A stretch of 64,000 bases of DNA from Georgenia sp. TF02-10 (lineage in GTDB: Bacteria > Actinomycetota > Actinomycetes > Actinomycetales > Actinomycetaceae): the NCBI RefSeq assembly GCF_022759505.1, contig NZ_CP094289.1:2232001-2296000 (forward strand), in the 5' to 3' direction. The translations under genes were made by a program, and so were the position numbers. Numbering within the stretch: position 1 is the first letter of the stretch; each line of letters opens with the position of its first letter. This document shows positions 35,354 through 44,807 of the stretch, piece after piece. The notes beneath the pieces are model-generated. The model was not told the DNA's origin, did no database searches, and saw nothing but the letters and a program-made list of their open reading frames with translations.

Positions 35354-36013
35354 CTACTCCCCGAGCGGCAGCGTCGGCGGGCTCAGGCTCGCGGCCCGGG
35401 CGACCGCGGCCGTGATGCCGCGGCGGTGGTGGCGCCGGCACAGCACCTCGTACCCGACCTCCCCACGTGGGCCCCGGCCGGGCTCGGCGGTGTCGCCGAC
35501 GACCACCTGCTCCCCCTCGGTGACCATGATCCCGCCCTCGGTCCGGGCGTTGTGGGTGGCGCGCGCCCCGCACCAGCACAGCGCCTCGACCTGCAGCCGC
35601 TCGGTGCGGTCGGCCAGCTCCAGCATCCGCGCGGAGCCGGGGAACAGCCGGGTGCGGAAGTCGGTGGTGATCCCGAACGCGAAGACGTCCACGTCCATCT
35701 CGTCGACCAGCCGGGCGAGCTGCTCGACCTGGTCGGCGGTGTAGAACTGCACCTCGTCGCAGATGAGGTAGTCCACCCGGCTACCACGGGTGCGGCGGCG
35801 GACCACTTCGGCCCAGAAGTCGGTGCCGTCGTCGACCTCCACCGCGGGCACCGCCAGGCCCAGCCGGGAGGAGAGGACCGCCGCGCCCGCCCGGTCGTTG
35901 CGGGAGAAGATCAGCCCGTCCCGGCCCCGGGCGGCGTGGTTGTGGTCCATCTGCAGGGCGAGGGTGGACTTGCCCGAGTCCATCGTCCCGGTGAAGAAGA
36001 CGAGCTGGGCCAC
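35354..36013 (-). CDS. tdk: Thymidine kinase
   Basis: The 219-residue type II thymidine kinase has the P-loop GTMDSGKST (9-17), the Walker B region YLICDEVQFYTADQVEQLA with the DEVQF motif, FGITTDFRTRLFPGSARML for the lasso region, and zinc ligands CWCGARATHNAR and VLCRRHH. It phosphorylates thymidine with ATP in the pyrimidine salvage pathway. It starts at GTG. The GTG and its upstream region are part of a 60-bp tandem duplication also containing the end of the preceding phosphodiesterase gene. With dut apparently missing from its usual locus, salvage thymidine could matter more here. Confidence 0.95.
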   Translation of the reverse strand: MAQLVFFTGTMDSGKSTLALQMDHNHAARGRDGLIFSRNDRAGAAVLSSRLGLAVPAVEVDDGTDFWAEVVRRRTRGSRVDYLICDEVQFYTADQVEQLARLVDEMDVDVFAFGITTDFRTRLFPGSARMLELADRTERLQVEALCWCGARATHNARTEGGIMVTEGEQVVVGDTAEPGRGPRGEVGYEVLCRRHHRRGITAAVARAASLSPPTLPLGE

Positions 36014-36094
36014 CTACACCACCGTCCTGAGCAGACGGTCCACCAGCGTCACCGTCCGGGGCGGCCGGGCCACCTACACCACCGTCCTGAGCAG
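36007..36094. repeat. 60-bp tandem duplication across the phosphodiesterase/tdk junction
   Basis: The 28-bp block GGGCCACCTACACCACCG+TCCTGAGCAG occurs at 36007-36034 and again at 36067-36094. Read on the minus strand, each copy encodes LLRTVV, a TAG stop and then a GTG. The upstream copy is the real end of the phosphodiesterase gene; the downstream copy provides the tdk ribosome-binding region and start. A slip duplication has separated two genes that were once directly adjacent (TAG-GTG). Confidence 0.85.
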
Positions 36095-37234
36095 CGGGAC
36101 CTCCATCTCCTCGGCGGTGAGCGCGCCGTGCATGCCCACCAGGGCGAGGGAGGTGGGCGGCTGGGTGCGGGAGTCGAGCACGGCGCTGGTGCCGGTGAGC
36201 ACGGCCATGACGTCCCCGACGGCGGCCAGCAGGGCCGGGTCGACCTCGCCGAGCAGCCCGGTGGCGAGCAGCTCCTCCCGGGTGGGGACCCAGGCCCGGT
36301 CCCCCAGCACCTCGCGCCACCGCTGCGCGACGGCGGCCCCCCGGCCCGGGGCGGTGTAGACGTGGCAGGCGCGCGGCTCGCCGGCGACGAGCTCGACGTC
36401 CTCGGCCAGCGCCGGGACGGCGGCGACGTCGAGCCGGTCGGTGACGTCGACCATGCCGTGGTCGGCGGTGACCAGGAGCAGGGTGCCCGCCGGCAGCACC
36501 CGGGCCAGCCGGGCGAGCTCGCCGTCGAGCTCCTCCACCGCCGCCCCCCACTGCCAGGACCCCCAGCCGTGCTCGTGCCCGGTGTGGTCCACCTCGCCCC
36601 AGTACAGGTAGACCGCCGCCACGTCGGGCCGGCGCAGCTGGGCGACGGTGAGGTCCACCCGGTCGGCCAAGGACTCGGCGGAGGCGTGCCTCAGCCCGCG
36701 CAGCGCCGCCTCGGTCAGCCCGGAGCCGACGAACCGGGCCGGCCCGACGGCGACCACCTCGGGCAGCTCGGCGCCGGCGGCCCGGCGGTGGCCGAGCTGC
36801 TCGAAGAGGGTGTCGCGCCGCTGCCAGGCCCGCGGGCTGACCGAGGTGCGGTCCCACTGGACCAGGCCCAGCAGGCCGCCGTCGGCGGGGTCCCGCACCG
36901 AGTACCCGAGCATGCCGGTGCGGCCGGGCAGCTCGCCGGTGCCGACGGCGGTCACCGCGGCCGCCGTCGTGGACGGGAAGGTGGAGGTCAGGGTCAGCGC
37001 GTCGGGCAGCAGGCTGCGCAGGAACGGGGCGTGCCCGCCGCGGGCCAGGAGCATCTGCATCCCCAGGCCGTCGACGAGGACCACGCAGGCCTTCGGTGCG
37101 GCGGGCAGGCCGAGCACGGCGCGGTCCGCGGACCCGGGGCGGCCGTGGGAGGTGGTGGTCAGCCCGACGGCGTCCAGCGCCGCGGGCATGACGGCGCGCA
37201 CGTGGCGCCCGTCCGGGTCGGGCCAGGTGCTCAC
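36074..37234 (-). CDS. Alkaline-phosphatase-superfamily nucleotide pyrophosphatase/phosphodiesterase
   Basis: The 386-residue protein has the phosphodiesterase fold. Metal-binding and nucleophile blocks are ACVVLVDGLGMQML (first Asp), TSTFPSTTAAAVTAVGTGEL (catalytic Thr), YWGEVDHTGHEHG, and LLLVTADHGMVDV (last metal ligands), ending near MHGALTAEEMEVPLL. These enzymes hydrolyse nucleotide diphosphate bonds or phosphodiesters; the substrate is unknown. It starts at GTG with a four-base overlap (GTGA) with the stop of the upstream DUF5998-type gene, and its end is duplicated upstream of tdk. No signal peptide is visible, so it is cytoplasmic. Confidence 0.9.
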   Translation of the reverse strand: MSTWPDPDGRHVRAVMPAALDAVGLTTTSHGRPGSADRAVLGLPAAPKACVVLVDGLGMQMLLARGGHAPFLRSLLPDALTLTSTFPSTTAAAVTAVGTGELPGRTGMLGYSVRDPADGGLLGLVQWDRTSVSPRAWQRRDTLFEQLGHRRAAGAELPEVVAVGPARFVGSGLTEAALRGLRHASAESLADRVDLTVAQLRRPDVAAVYLYWGEVDHTGHEHGWGSWQWGAAVEELDGELARLARVLPAGTLLLVTADHGMVDVTDRLDVAAVPALAEDVELVAGEPRACHVYTAPGRGAAVAQRWREVLGDRAWVPTREELLATGLLGEVDPALLAAVGDVMAVLTGTSAVLDSRTQPPTSLALVGMHGALTAEEMEVPLLRTVV

Positions 37235-37836
37235 GCCCGGCGGCCGACCGAGGGTGCTGCGGCGCCGCGGCCGGCCGCGGCGGTGGCGGCGGACAGCGCG
37301 CGGGCGAACGCCAGGGCGGCGGCCAGGGCGTCGCCGCCCTCGGCCGCGGCGGAGACCCGGACCAGGACGTCGTCGGGCGAGATCAGGCCGGAGTAGCCGT
37401 GGTCGGCCTCGCAGTCCGGGTCCCCGCAGGTGGCCGGCTGCAGGTCGACGTTGGCCACCCCGCCCCAGCTCACCGCCAGGGTGAGCTCCTGGGTGCGCAT
37501 GCTGCGGCCGGCCGGCTCCGTGACCCCGTGGGTCAGGCCGACCGAGCGCACCTCGCCCAGCGCCACCGCCTCGGTGGTCGCCGCCGCGCTCGTCCGCCCG
37601 TCCGGGCCTGGCCCGTCGTCGACGTGCGCGACGACGAGCCGGGTGGGGGTGAGCACCAGGGCGGTGAGGTGGCGGCGGACCTCGGTGTCGTCGAAGGTCG
37701 TCTCGGGGTGGACGAGGAAGGACTGCACCGGCTCGTCGGCCAGGGCGACGTCGATCACGCCGGCGACGAGCTCGGGGTAGTAGCCGGCGTGGTCGAGGTC
37801 CGAGCGCAGCTGCTGGGCGAGGTTGGTCACGGGCAT
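37231..37836 (-). CDS. DUF5998 family protein
   Basis: The 201-residue protein begins MPVTNLAQQLRSDLDHAGYY, then PELVAGVIDVALADEPVQSFLVHPET, RRHLTALVLTPTRLVVAHVDD, TQELTLAVSWGGVANVDLQPATCGDPDCEADHGY (split here by description) and a C-terminal Ala-rich helix. It matches an actinobacterial family that always precedes the phosphodiesterase and PatA-like genes; I believe this is DUF5998. Two cysteines in CGDPDC could bind metal. Function unknown. The ATG lies 4 bp after the stop of the PatA-like gene, and the stop overlaps the next start, so the three genes form one operon. Confidence 0.8.
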   Translation of the reverse strand: MPVTNLAQQLRSDLDHAGYYPELVAGVIDVALADEPVQSFLVHPETTFDDTEVRRHLTALVLTPTRLVVAHVDDGPGPDGRTSAAATTEAVALGEVRSVGLTHGVTEPAGRSMRTQELTLAVSWGGVANVDLQPATCGDPDCEADHGYSGLISPDDVLVRVSAAAEGGDALAAALAFARALSAATAAAGRGAAAPSVGRRA

Positions 37837-37840
37837 CCGG

Positions 37841-40800
37841 TCATTCTTCCACCTCCGTCCCGGCCCCGCCGGTCCCGCTGGGGACGGCCGGCGGCGCGCC
37901 GGGTCCGGGCGCCGGTCCGGGTGCCGCGCCCGTGCCGGGGGGCGTCCCGGGCGGCCCGACGGCGCCCGCTTCACCCGTCCCGCCAGGGCTGCCCGCCGGT
38001 CCCGTCCCGCCGACGGCGCCGCCCGCCGGACCCGTCCCGCCAGTGCTGCTCGCCGGACCCGTCCCGCCGACGGCGCCCCCTGCCGGTCCCGGCCCGTTCC
38101 CCGGCGGAGCGGGCAGGGCGCGGCGCCCGGCGTCCTGGCGGGCCGGCCGGGCCACGGTGACGGCGGCCGAGGCGACGTGCAGCCCCTCCTCCCCCACGAT
38201 GACGGGGTTGAGGGTCACCTCCGCCACCTCCGGCAGGTCGTCGGTGAGCAGGGAGAGCCGGGCGAGGAGGTCCTCCAGGGCCGCGACGTCGGACCGCGGC
38301 AGCCCGCGGTAGCCGAGCAGCCGCGGCGCGGCCGCCACCGAGCGGACCATCTCCGAGACGTCCGCGGCGGTCAGCGGCGGGATGCGGTAGGCGACGTCGC
38401 CGAGCAGCTCGGTGGCGTCCCCGGCGAGCCCGAAGGCCACCACCGGGCCGTACAGCTCGTCCTCCGTGCCGCGCACCACGCAGGCCACGCCGGGCGGGGC
38501 CATCGCCTGGACCTCGAACCGGACCGGCCGGCCCAGCACCCGCTCGGCCCGGGTCCGCATCTGCTCCACCGCCTCGGTCAGCATGTCGGCGTCGGCCAGG
38601 TCCAGCCGGACCCCGCCGAGGTCGGTTCGGTGGCGCAGCACCTCGTCGGCGACCTTCAGCGCCACCGGCCAGCCGATCCGCTCGGCGGCGGCCACCGCCT
38701 CGGCGGCGTCGGCGACGACCGTGGCGGGCACCACCTCGATGCCGTACCGGGCGAGCAGCTCCGCGGCGGCCTCGGCGGGGAGGCGCTGGCGCCGGCCGCG
38801 GGGCAGCCCGGTCAGCGGGGCGGCGAGCAGGTCGCGGGCACCGGCCGGATCCGTGCCGGGCGGGTCGACCAGTGGGTCGGCGGCGCGGCTGCGCCAGCGG
38901 GCATGGTCGAGCGCGCGGGCCAGGGCGGTGACGGCGTCCTCCACGGTGGTCATGGACGGCACCGTGCGCCCGGCTGCGGTCAGCTCGGGGGTCAGGCCGT
39001 GCAGGCCGTACGCGGTCGCGACCCAGGTCCTCCCGTCCCGCGCCGCGACCTGGGCAATCGCGCCGGCGACAGCCGTGTCGGTGGTGCCGAGGACCGGGGC
39101 GTGCGCGACGACCACGGCGTCGAAGTCGGTGCGGACGGTCAGGCGGTCCAGCGCCGCGGCGTAGTCCGCCGCGCCGGCCAGCGGCGGCAGGGTCACCGGC
39201 TCGCCGGCGACGTCGAGGCCGTGCGAGCGCAGCACCTCCGCGACCAGCCCGGCCAGGGCCGCGGAGGAGGACAGGATCGCGGTGCGCGGCCCGGCGGGCA
39301 GCGGCTGGGCGAGGAGGAGGCCGGCGACGTCGAGCATCTCCCGCACCGACCGGGCCCCAACCACGCCCGCCTGGCGCAGCATCTCGGTCAGGACGCGGCG
39401 GGGCTGGCTGGAGGTGCGCACCGCGTGGCCGGGCGGGGAGGCCTGCCCGGTCTGCCCGGACACCACCGCGACCAGCGGCGTGCTGGCGGACAGGTGGCGA
39501 GCGATCCGGGAGAACTTCCGCGGGTTGCCGATGGACTCCAGGTAAAGCGCGCCGACGGCGGTGCGCGGGTCGGTGGACCACAGCTGCATGGTGTCGTTGC
39601 CGGAGACGTCGACGCGGTGCCCGGCGGAGAGGAAGCTCGCCACCGGCAGGCGGCGACGGGACGCGGTCGAGCGCAGCGCCAGCCCGGCGGCGGCCGACTG
39701 GCCGAAGAGTCCGAGCCCGCGGGCCTGGTCGGTGATCGGTGCTGCGCCGCCGTCGGGTGTTGGTTGGTCACCATCGGGCGTTCTTTCGTCACCGTCGGGC
39801 GAGGACGGCTGGGCGCGGCCCGGCGGCCGGGTGCCCCGGTCGCCGTCGTCGGGCTGAGCCTGCTGGTGCCGGTCCCAGGACCGGGCATCCCAGTCGCCGT
39901 CGCCCGGCAGCGGGGTGGGGGCGCCGCCGCCCGGGCCTGCCTCGAACCAGAGCGAGGCGTTGTACCGGCCGTGCGGGCCGTGCCCGACGACCCCGTAGGA
40001 GGCCGGCCCGACGATCCGGATGCCGGCCGCGCGGGTGGCGCGCAGGAGGTCGCGCTGGACCGCCATCCCGGCCTGGCCGCGCTCGCCGAACCCGTGGGAG
40101 AGGACCACCAGGGCCCGCACGCCCAGCGACGCCAGCGCCGGCACCGCGGCGACGACCTCCGCGGGTGGGCCGGCGACGACGGCGAGGTCCGCCGGGCCGC
40201 TGACCTCGGCCAGGTCGTGGTGGAGGCGGACGTCGGCGAGCGGCTCCGGCTCGCCGGCTGGGCCTTCGCCGACCCGGGGCGGTGCAGGCTCTCCGGGTCC
40301 GCCGTCGTGCCGGTACTCCCCGAGCGGATCGCCGTCGCCCGGTCCAGGATCGTTCTGTCCGGCCGGGGGCGGACCCGCCGGCGGCAGGCCCACCAGGTGC
40401 ACCGGGCCGGTGAAGGCGCTAGCCAGCAGGGACCTGGCGACCGCGGCCGCTAGGACCTGGCCCTCCTCGCCGGGGGGCCCGAGAGCCAGGACGAGGACGG
40501 ACGCGGCCTGCAGCACGCCCCGCATGCTCAGCGCCTCGGCGTGCCGCTCCCGCTCAGCCATCACCCGCCAGGACCGCTCGGTCTCCTCGATGCTGAAGGA
40601 CACCGAGATGATGCCGTCCTCGAGGCGGCGCTCGACGTCGTACCCGGCGTCGGTGAAGACCCGGATCATCTTGGCGTTGCCGGGCAGGACGTCGGCGACG
40701 AACCGGTGCACCCCGAGCTCACGGCCGGCCGCGGCCAGGTGCTCCAGCAGCACCGAGCCGAGCCCGCGGCCGTGCTCGCTGTCGGCCACGTTGAACGCCA

Positions 40801-41125
40801 CCTCGGCCACGCCCGGGTCGATCACGTCGAACCTGCCGACCGCCCGGATCTCCTCGCCCTGGACCAGGACGAGGGCCACCCTGTCGTGGTGGTCGACGTG
40901 GGTGAACCGGTAGAGGTCCCGCTCGCTCAGCCGGTCCATTGGGGCGAAGAACCGGAAGTAGATCGACTGGGCCGACTGCGCCGTGTGGAAGCGCTGGAGG
41001 GCTTCGGCGTCCTCCGGCCGGATGGGCCGGATCTGCATGGTCGACCCGTCCCGCAGCACGACGTCGGCGACCCACGAGCTGGGGTACCCGTCCGCGACGT
41101 CGGGGTCCGGCTGGGCCTGGGCCAT
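37841..41125 (-). CDS. GNAT / acyl-CoA-synthetase-like fusion (PatA-type protein lysine acetyltransferase)
   Basis: The 1094-residue protein has, in order, a GNAT acetyltransferase domain (about 15-195: IRPIRPEDAEALQRFHT, GRGLGSVLLEHLAAAGRELG), a CoA-binding/NDP-forming acyl-CoA synthetase region (about 210-680), and an ATP-grasp-like domain (about 730-960: LLARYGIEVVPATVVAD, GWPVALKVADEV). In Streptomyces PatA, which has this layout, the enzyme acetylates acetyl-CoA synthetase and other lysines, and the ligase part is not catalytic. Here the conserved His of the ligase (SHTG motif) is not visible, consistent with that. Long Gly/Pro/Asp-rich linkers and a repetitive C-terminal tail (GGTGPAGG-like units) enlarge it. 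It heads the operon with the DUF5998 gene. Confidence 0.87.
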   Translation of the reverse strand: MAQAQPDPDVADGYPSSWVADVVLRDGSTMQIRPIRPEDAEALQRFHTAQSAQSIYFRFFAPMDRLSERDLYRFTHVDHHDRVALVLVQGEEIRAVGRFDVIDPGVAEVAFNVADSEHGRGLGSVLLEHLAAAGRELGVHRFVADVLPGNAKMIRVFTDAGYDVERRLEDGIISVSFSIEETERSWRVMAERERHAEALSMRGVLQAASVLVLALGPPGEEGQVLAAAVARSLLASAFTGPVHLVGLPPAGPPPAGQNDPGPGDGDPLGEYRHDGGPGEPAPPRVGEGPAGEPEPLADVRLHHDLAEVSGPADLAVVAGPPAEVVAAVPALASLGVRALVVLSHGFGERGQAGMAVQRDLLRATRAAGIRIVGPASYGVVGHGPHGRYNASLWFEAGPGGGAPTPLPGDGDWDARSWDRHQQAQPDDGDRGTRPPGRAQPSSPDGDERTPDGDQPTPDGGAAPITDQARGLGLFGQSAAAGLALRSTASRRRLPVASFLSAGHRVDVSGNDTMQLWSTDPRTAVGALYLESIGNPRKFSRIARHLSASTPLVAVVSGQTGQASPPGHAVRTSSQPRRVLTEMLRQAGVVGARSVREMLDVAGLLLAQPLPAGPRTAILSSSAALAGLVAEVLRSHGLDVAGEPVTLPPLAGAADYAAALDRLTVRTDFDAVVVAHAPVLGTTDTAVAGAIAQVAARDGRTWVATAYGLHGLTPELTAAGRTVPSMTTVEDAVTALARALDHARWRSRAADPLVDPPGTDPAGARDLLAAPLTGLPRGRRQRLPAEAAAELLARYGIEVVPATVVADAAEAVAAAERIGWPVALKVADEVLRHRTDLGGVRLDLADADMLTEAVEQMRTRAERVLGRPVRFEVQAMAPPGVACVVRGTEDELYGPVVAFGLAGDATELLGDVAYRIPPLTAADVSEMVRSVAAAPRLLGYRGLPRSDVAALEDLLARLSLLTDDLPEVAEVTLNPVIVGEEGLHVASAAVTVARPARQDAGRRALPAPPGNGPGPAGGAVGGTGPASSTGGTGPAGGAVGGTGPAGSPGGTGEAGAVGPPGTPPGTGAAPGPAPGPGAPPAVPSGTGGAGTEVEE

Positions 41126-41634
41126 GCCCCCGAGCCTATCGGGAGGACCACGAGCCTATCGGGACGTCCGGCGGTCTCCTCGGGCTCGACGGCGGTCGTC
41201 GCCTTGGGTTGAGTAGGGGTTGGTGACGGTGCTCGGCCGGCACGCGTCAACCCTCACGCCGGCGCGATTCGAAGGCCCGGACAGGGCGGACCTTGGCGCT
41301 CGCACACCTACGGCAAACAACGGTCGACGACGGTCGGGACGAGCCGGAAGCAGGCGCTGGGAGTGGCGGCGTGCGCGGTGCTGCCGGCCCCGCCGGCGGT
41401 AGTGGGAGTGGGTTGTTCCCCAACGCTGGGGACAAGTCCGGGCGCGATGTCGGTGGTCGGTCCCACCATGGACACATGTTCGAGGAGGAGCGGGACGAGC
41501 CGGGAGCCGGTGCTGCTGCTGCTGCCGACTCCGTCGGTGGTGCTGCCGGTCGCCCCGGAAGTGCTGCCGGAGGGCCGAGCCGGGGTGGGGACGGGTCGGG
41601 GTCGGATGTCGTACCCCACGCTTACTCTGTACCT
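41126..41634. other. 509-bp spacer with imperfect ~159-bp tandem duplication
   Basis: Two divergent-copy segments (about 41335-41480 and 41494-41640) align with each other. Each starts GGGACGAGCCGG(A/G)AGC and continues through GTGCTGCCGG and GGGGAC to (GG)ATGTCG, ending in ATGTTCGA(G/T)G. The second copy's ATGTTCGATG is the start I chose for the HNH gene; the first copy's ATGTTCGAGG is an older, alternative start. A third weaker copy begins inside the gene. No other gene or RNA was found in the spacer. Confidence 0.6.
41623..41628 (+). promoter_or_regulatory. Putative -10 element for leaderless transcription of the HNH gene
   Basis: TACTCT fits the actinobacterial TAnnnT -10 form, and the ATG at 41635 lies exactly seven bases beyond it, the spacing typical of leaderless mRNAs. 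No ribosome-binding site precedes that ATG, which supports the leaderless reading. The -35 is not obvious. Confidence 0.4.
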
Positions 41635-44547
41635 ATGTTCGATGGTGAGCGGGAGAAGCGGCCGGCGGCTGGTGCTGCTGCTGGTCGTCCCGGTGCTGCC
41701 GGTCCGTCCGGCAAGTGGGGGTGGGACGGTCCGGGTCCGGATGGGTGGTTGGTGTGGTCTCCGGCGGACGAGGCGGCCCAGGCGCGGGGGTTCTGCTGCG
41801 CGGAGGATGCGGAGTCGAACGAGCCGTGCCGGCACATGCGTCATTTCGCGGCGGTGATGGCGGCCCGGGACCGGGTGGCGGCGGTGCGGGCGGCGGCCGC
41901 GGGGGAGCTGTGGGACGAGGACGCCCTCGACGGCGTGGACGACGGCGCCGGCCCGGCCGTGGACGACGCTCACGCCCGGGTGCGGGTGCGGGTGTGGCTG
42001 GTGGCCTACCAGGTCCTCGCCGAGGCGGCGGTGGCGGCGGGGGTGGCTCGGATCTCGGAGATCACCGGGGACGTCGCGCTGGGCCCGGGTGAGGTGGAGG
42101 AGACCGCGGCCCGGCTGGCGCGGGCGGCGGAGGCGGCGATGTTGGCCCGCGGGGAGGAGGTCACCGCGCAGGTTCAGGAGTTCTTCACCGCCGCAGCAGT
42201 CATGGCCGCCGGCACCGTGCCTCCGGCCGAGGAGGACCGGACCGTCACGCTCACCGGTGAGCAGGTGGCGGCGGGGGTCGAGCTGTTCCTGGCGGTGGCC
42301 CGCGGCGAGACCGACGTGGTCATCCCGGACGAGCCCGGCCCGGCGCCGGTGACCGAGCTGCCGTACTCCCGGTGGGAGGCGGCCGGGGCGGCCGGGGACG
42401 GCTGCCTGCTCACTACCATCGGGGTGGACACGGACTCCCTGGCGAGGTGCCCGGCCGGGCCCGAGCTCGCCGCCCTCCTGTCCGGGGTGAACCTGGCCGA
42501 GCTGGACGGGTTCGCCGCGGTGGAGGCCCTGGCCGCGATACGCCGGGTGGAGGCCTGGGCCGCCGCGAAGTCCGCCGAGATCGCCGACGTGGTGGCCACC
42601 CGGTGCCGGGACATCGCCGACGCCCGGGTGGTGAAGGGTCCGGGCGGGAAGGTGCTGGACGGCTCCGCCCAGGAGGTCGCCATGCGCCTGGGAATCTCGG
42701 TGACGGAGGCGAACCGGCTGATCCGCACCGGCCGGGGCATGCGGGGGGCGTTCACCGACACCGCCCAGGCGCTGAGGTCCGGGGCGATCGACTACCGCAA
42801 GGCCGCCACGATCATCACCACCCTGGCCGAGCACGCCCTCCCGGTCGCGGTCCTGGCCGAGGCCGAGGTGCTGCCCACCGCCCCCACCCGCACCCACGCC
42901 CAGCTCGTCAAGGACCTCGCCGCGGCCCTGGTCAAGGTCGACCCCGCCGCGGCCACCGAGCGCCACCACCGGGCCCGCGCCGGCCGGAAAGTGACCCACC
43001 CGTCGCCGTTGCCGGACGGGATGGCCTCGCTGTACGCGGTGCTCCCCGCCGAGGACGCCGTCCGGGTCGACCTCGCCCTGGAGGCCATGACCACCACCGC
43101 CCGCGCGCACGGGGACGACCGCACCCACGACCAGCTCCGCGCCGACGCCCTCGCCGTCCTCGCCCACGGCGCCCTGACCACCGGCTGGGCCGGACCCCCA
43201 CCCGGCACCCAACCCCCAAACCTCAACCACCCCGACAGCGACGACGACTCCGCAAGCCAGATGCGCGGTGACGACGCCGGCCCGGCCGACGACAGCGCGG
43301 GCGCGGCCGACGAGACGCATGCAACCGACGCTGTACACGACGGTGCGGCCGCGGGCCCGCCCGGCCCGGGAGCCGAACCCGGCGTCGAGGACCGTGCAGC
43401 GCCCGCGACGGGCGCACCGCCCGACCCTGGCCCCCCGGGCGAACCGCCTGATCCTGAACAGCCCAGCACCACAGACGACTCGACCGGCCCGCCCGCTCCC
43501 GACCCTGGCCCCCTGCCGCCCGAAGCGCCTCCCGACGTCGAGGACCCGGCACCGCCGCCGGGCGCACCGCCGGGAAGACTCCGTCCCGGGACGGGTGACT
43601 GGGTGGAGTGCCCCGGCACCGGGGGGATCCCCGACCTGCACCTGCTGCTGTCCTGGCGCTCCGGCATGCCGCTGGGCGACCCCGGCACCAACCGCACCCA
43701 GATCCGCGTGACCATCCCCCTGTCCGTCGCCCTCCCCCCGCAAGACGAGACCTCTACCGGCACGAACGGCGGATGCGACGACCCCGCCAGCGTCACCGCC
43801 GGGAGCGTCGGCACCACCGCCGGCGGGGACGACGACACCGGCACCAGCGCCGGCACCGGCGCTGCCGACACTGCTGGCACCGCCGGCCTTGACGGTGACG
43901 ATGGCGACCGGGCAGCCGACGACGGCACCGAGATCGACGCCACCACCGGCACCGGTAGTGGTGTGCCCGCCGACGCCGCCGCGGCTGGGCGGGATCTGGT
44001 CCTGGATCCCGAGCCGGGGGAGGTGGCCGAGCTCGCCGGGTACGGACCCATCAGCCCGGACGTGGCCCGCGCGCTGGCCGCCGGTGGGACCTGGCGCCGC
44101 CTGATCACCGACCCCCTCTCCGGCACCGTCCTGGACGTCGGCCGCACCCGCTACCGGCCCCCCGCCGACCTCGCCGAGCACGTCCGCACCCGCGACCGCA
44201 CCTGCGTCCGCACCTGCGTCCGCCCCGGCTGCACCACCCCCGCCGAACGCTGCCAGATCGACCACACGCGCGCCTTCTCCCAGGGCGGGAAGACCGCCGC
44301 CGCCAGCCTCGGCGCGCAGTGCACCACCGACCACGCCCTGAAGTCCGCCGGGACGTTCAAGACCACCCAGCCCACCCCCGGGGTCTTCGAGTGGCTCACC
44401 CCCACCGGGCACGCCTACCGCCGCAACCTCGACGGCACCACCACCCCCTTGAACACCTGGCGAGGTCGAGCACGCGCCGGCACGGTCGGCACTTTCGGCA
44501 CCGCCGGCACCAACGGCGACGACGAGTACGGCGACCCGCCCTTCTGA
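41635..44547 (+). CDS. DUF222 / HNH endonuclease family protein (13E12-repeat type)
   Basis: The 970-residue protein contains the DUF222 domain (about 265-530: [60 protein letters not shown]) and a C-terminal HNH nuclease (about 855-905: [40 protein letters not shown]) with Cys pairs and the DH motif. Two long Asp/Gly/Pro-rich linkers lie between them, making it twice the usual ~450-residue size. Such proteins are numerous in actinobacteria and their role is unclear; many are linked to mobile DNA. I chose the second ATGTTCGA start because it has a leaderless promoter; starts at 41476 or 41293 are also possible. Confidence 0.85.
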   Translation: MFDGEREKRPAAGAAAGRPGAAGPSGKWGWDGPGPDGWLVWSPADEAAQARGFCCAEDAESNEPCRHMRHFAAVMAARDRVAAVRAAAAGELWDEDALDGVDDGAGPAVDDAHARVRVRVWLVAYQVLAEAAVAAGVARISEITGDVALGPGEVEETAARLARAAEAAMLARGEEVTAQVQEFFTAAAVMAAGTVPPAEEDRTVTLTGEQVAAGVELFLAVARGETDVVIPDEPGPAPVTELPYSRWEAAGAAGDGCLLTTIGVDTDSLARCPAGPELAALLSGVNLAELDGFAAVEALAAIRRVEAWAAAKSAEIADVVATRCRDIADARVVKGPGGKVLDGSAQEVAMRLGISVTEANRLIRTGRGMRGAFTDTAQALRSGAIDYRKAATIITTLAEHALPVAVLAEAEVLPTAPTRTHAQLVKDLAAALVKVDPAAATERHHRARAGRKVTHPSPLPDGMASLYAVLPAEDAVRVDLALEAMTTTARAHGDDRTHDQLRADALAVLAHGALTTGWAGPPPGTQPPNLNHPDSDDDSASQMRGDDAGPADDSAGAADETHATDAVHDGAAAGPPGPGAEPGVEDRAAPATGAPPDPGPPGEPPDPEQPSTTDDSTGPPAPDPGPLPPEAPPDVEDPAPPPGAPPGRLRPGTGDWVECPGTGGIPDLHLLLSWRSGMPLGDPGTNRTQIRVTIPLSVALPPQDETSTGTNGGCDDPASVTAGSVGTTAGGDDDTGTSAGTGAADTAGTAGLDGDDGDRAADDGTEIDATTGTGSGVPADAAAAGRDLVLDPEPGEVAELAGYGPISPDVARALAAGGTWRRLITDPLSGTVLDVGRTRYRPPADLAEHVRTRDRTCVRTCVRPGCTTPAERCQIDHTRAFSQGGKTAAASLGAQCTTDHALKSAGTFKTTQPTPGVFEWLTPTGHAYRRNLDGTTTPLNTWRGRARAGTVGTFGTAGTNGDDEYGDPPF

Positions 44548-44807
44548 CCAGGCCTCCGCGCCGACCACCACGGACACCAGCGGCCACCTTCGGCGCGGCC
44601 AGCGCTGCCAGTGAAGACCGGACCACGCCGCCGAATCAACACCTGCCGCATGGTTTCTCCCTCTCCCCCGGCGAGGCACCCGCACCGAGGACAGGCGACC
44701 AGCAGGCGCTGACGGGACACAGAGAACCGGACACAGCAGTGGCCACCCGGCAGCCACACCCACAGCCCTGCACCGGTCTCCGGCCGCCGTCGGGGAGAAT
44801 CGACACC

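Noticed and set aside
36014-36073. 18-codon frame beginning at the duplicated GTG
   Set aside because: It is a by-product of the 60-bp duplication; there is no evidence that it is a gene.
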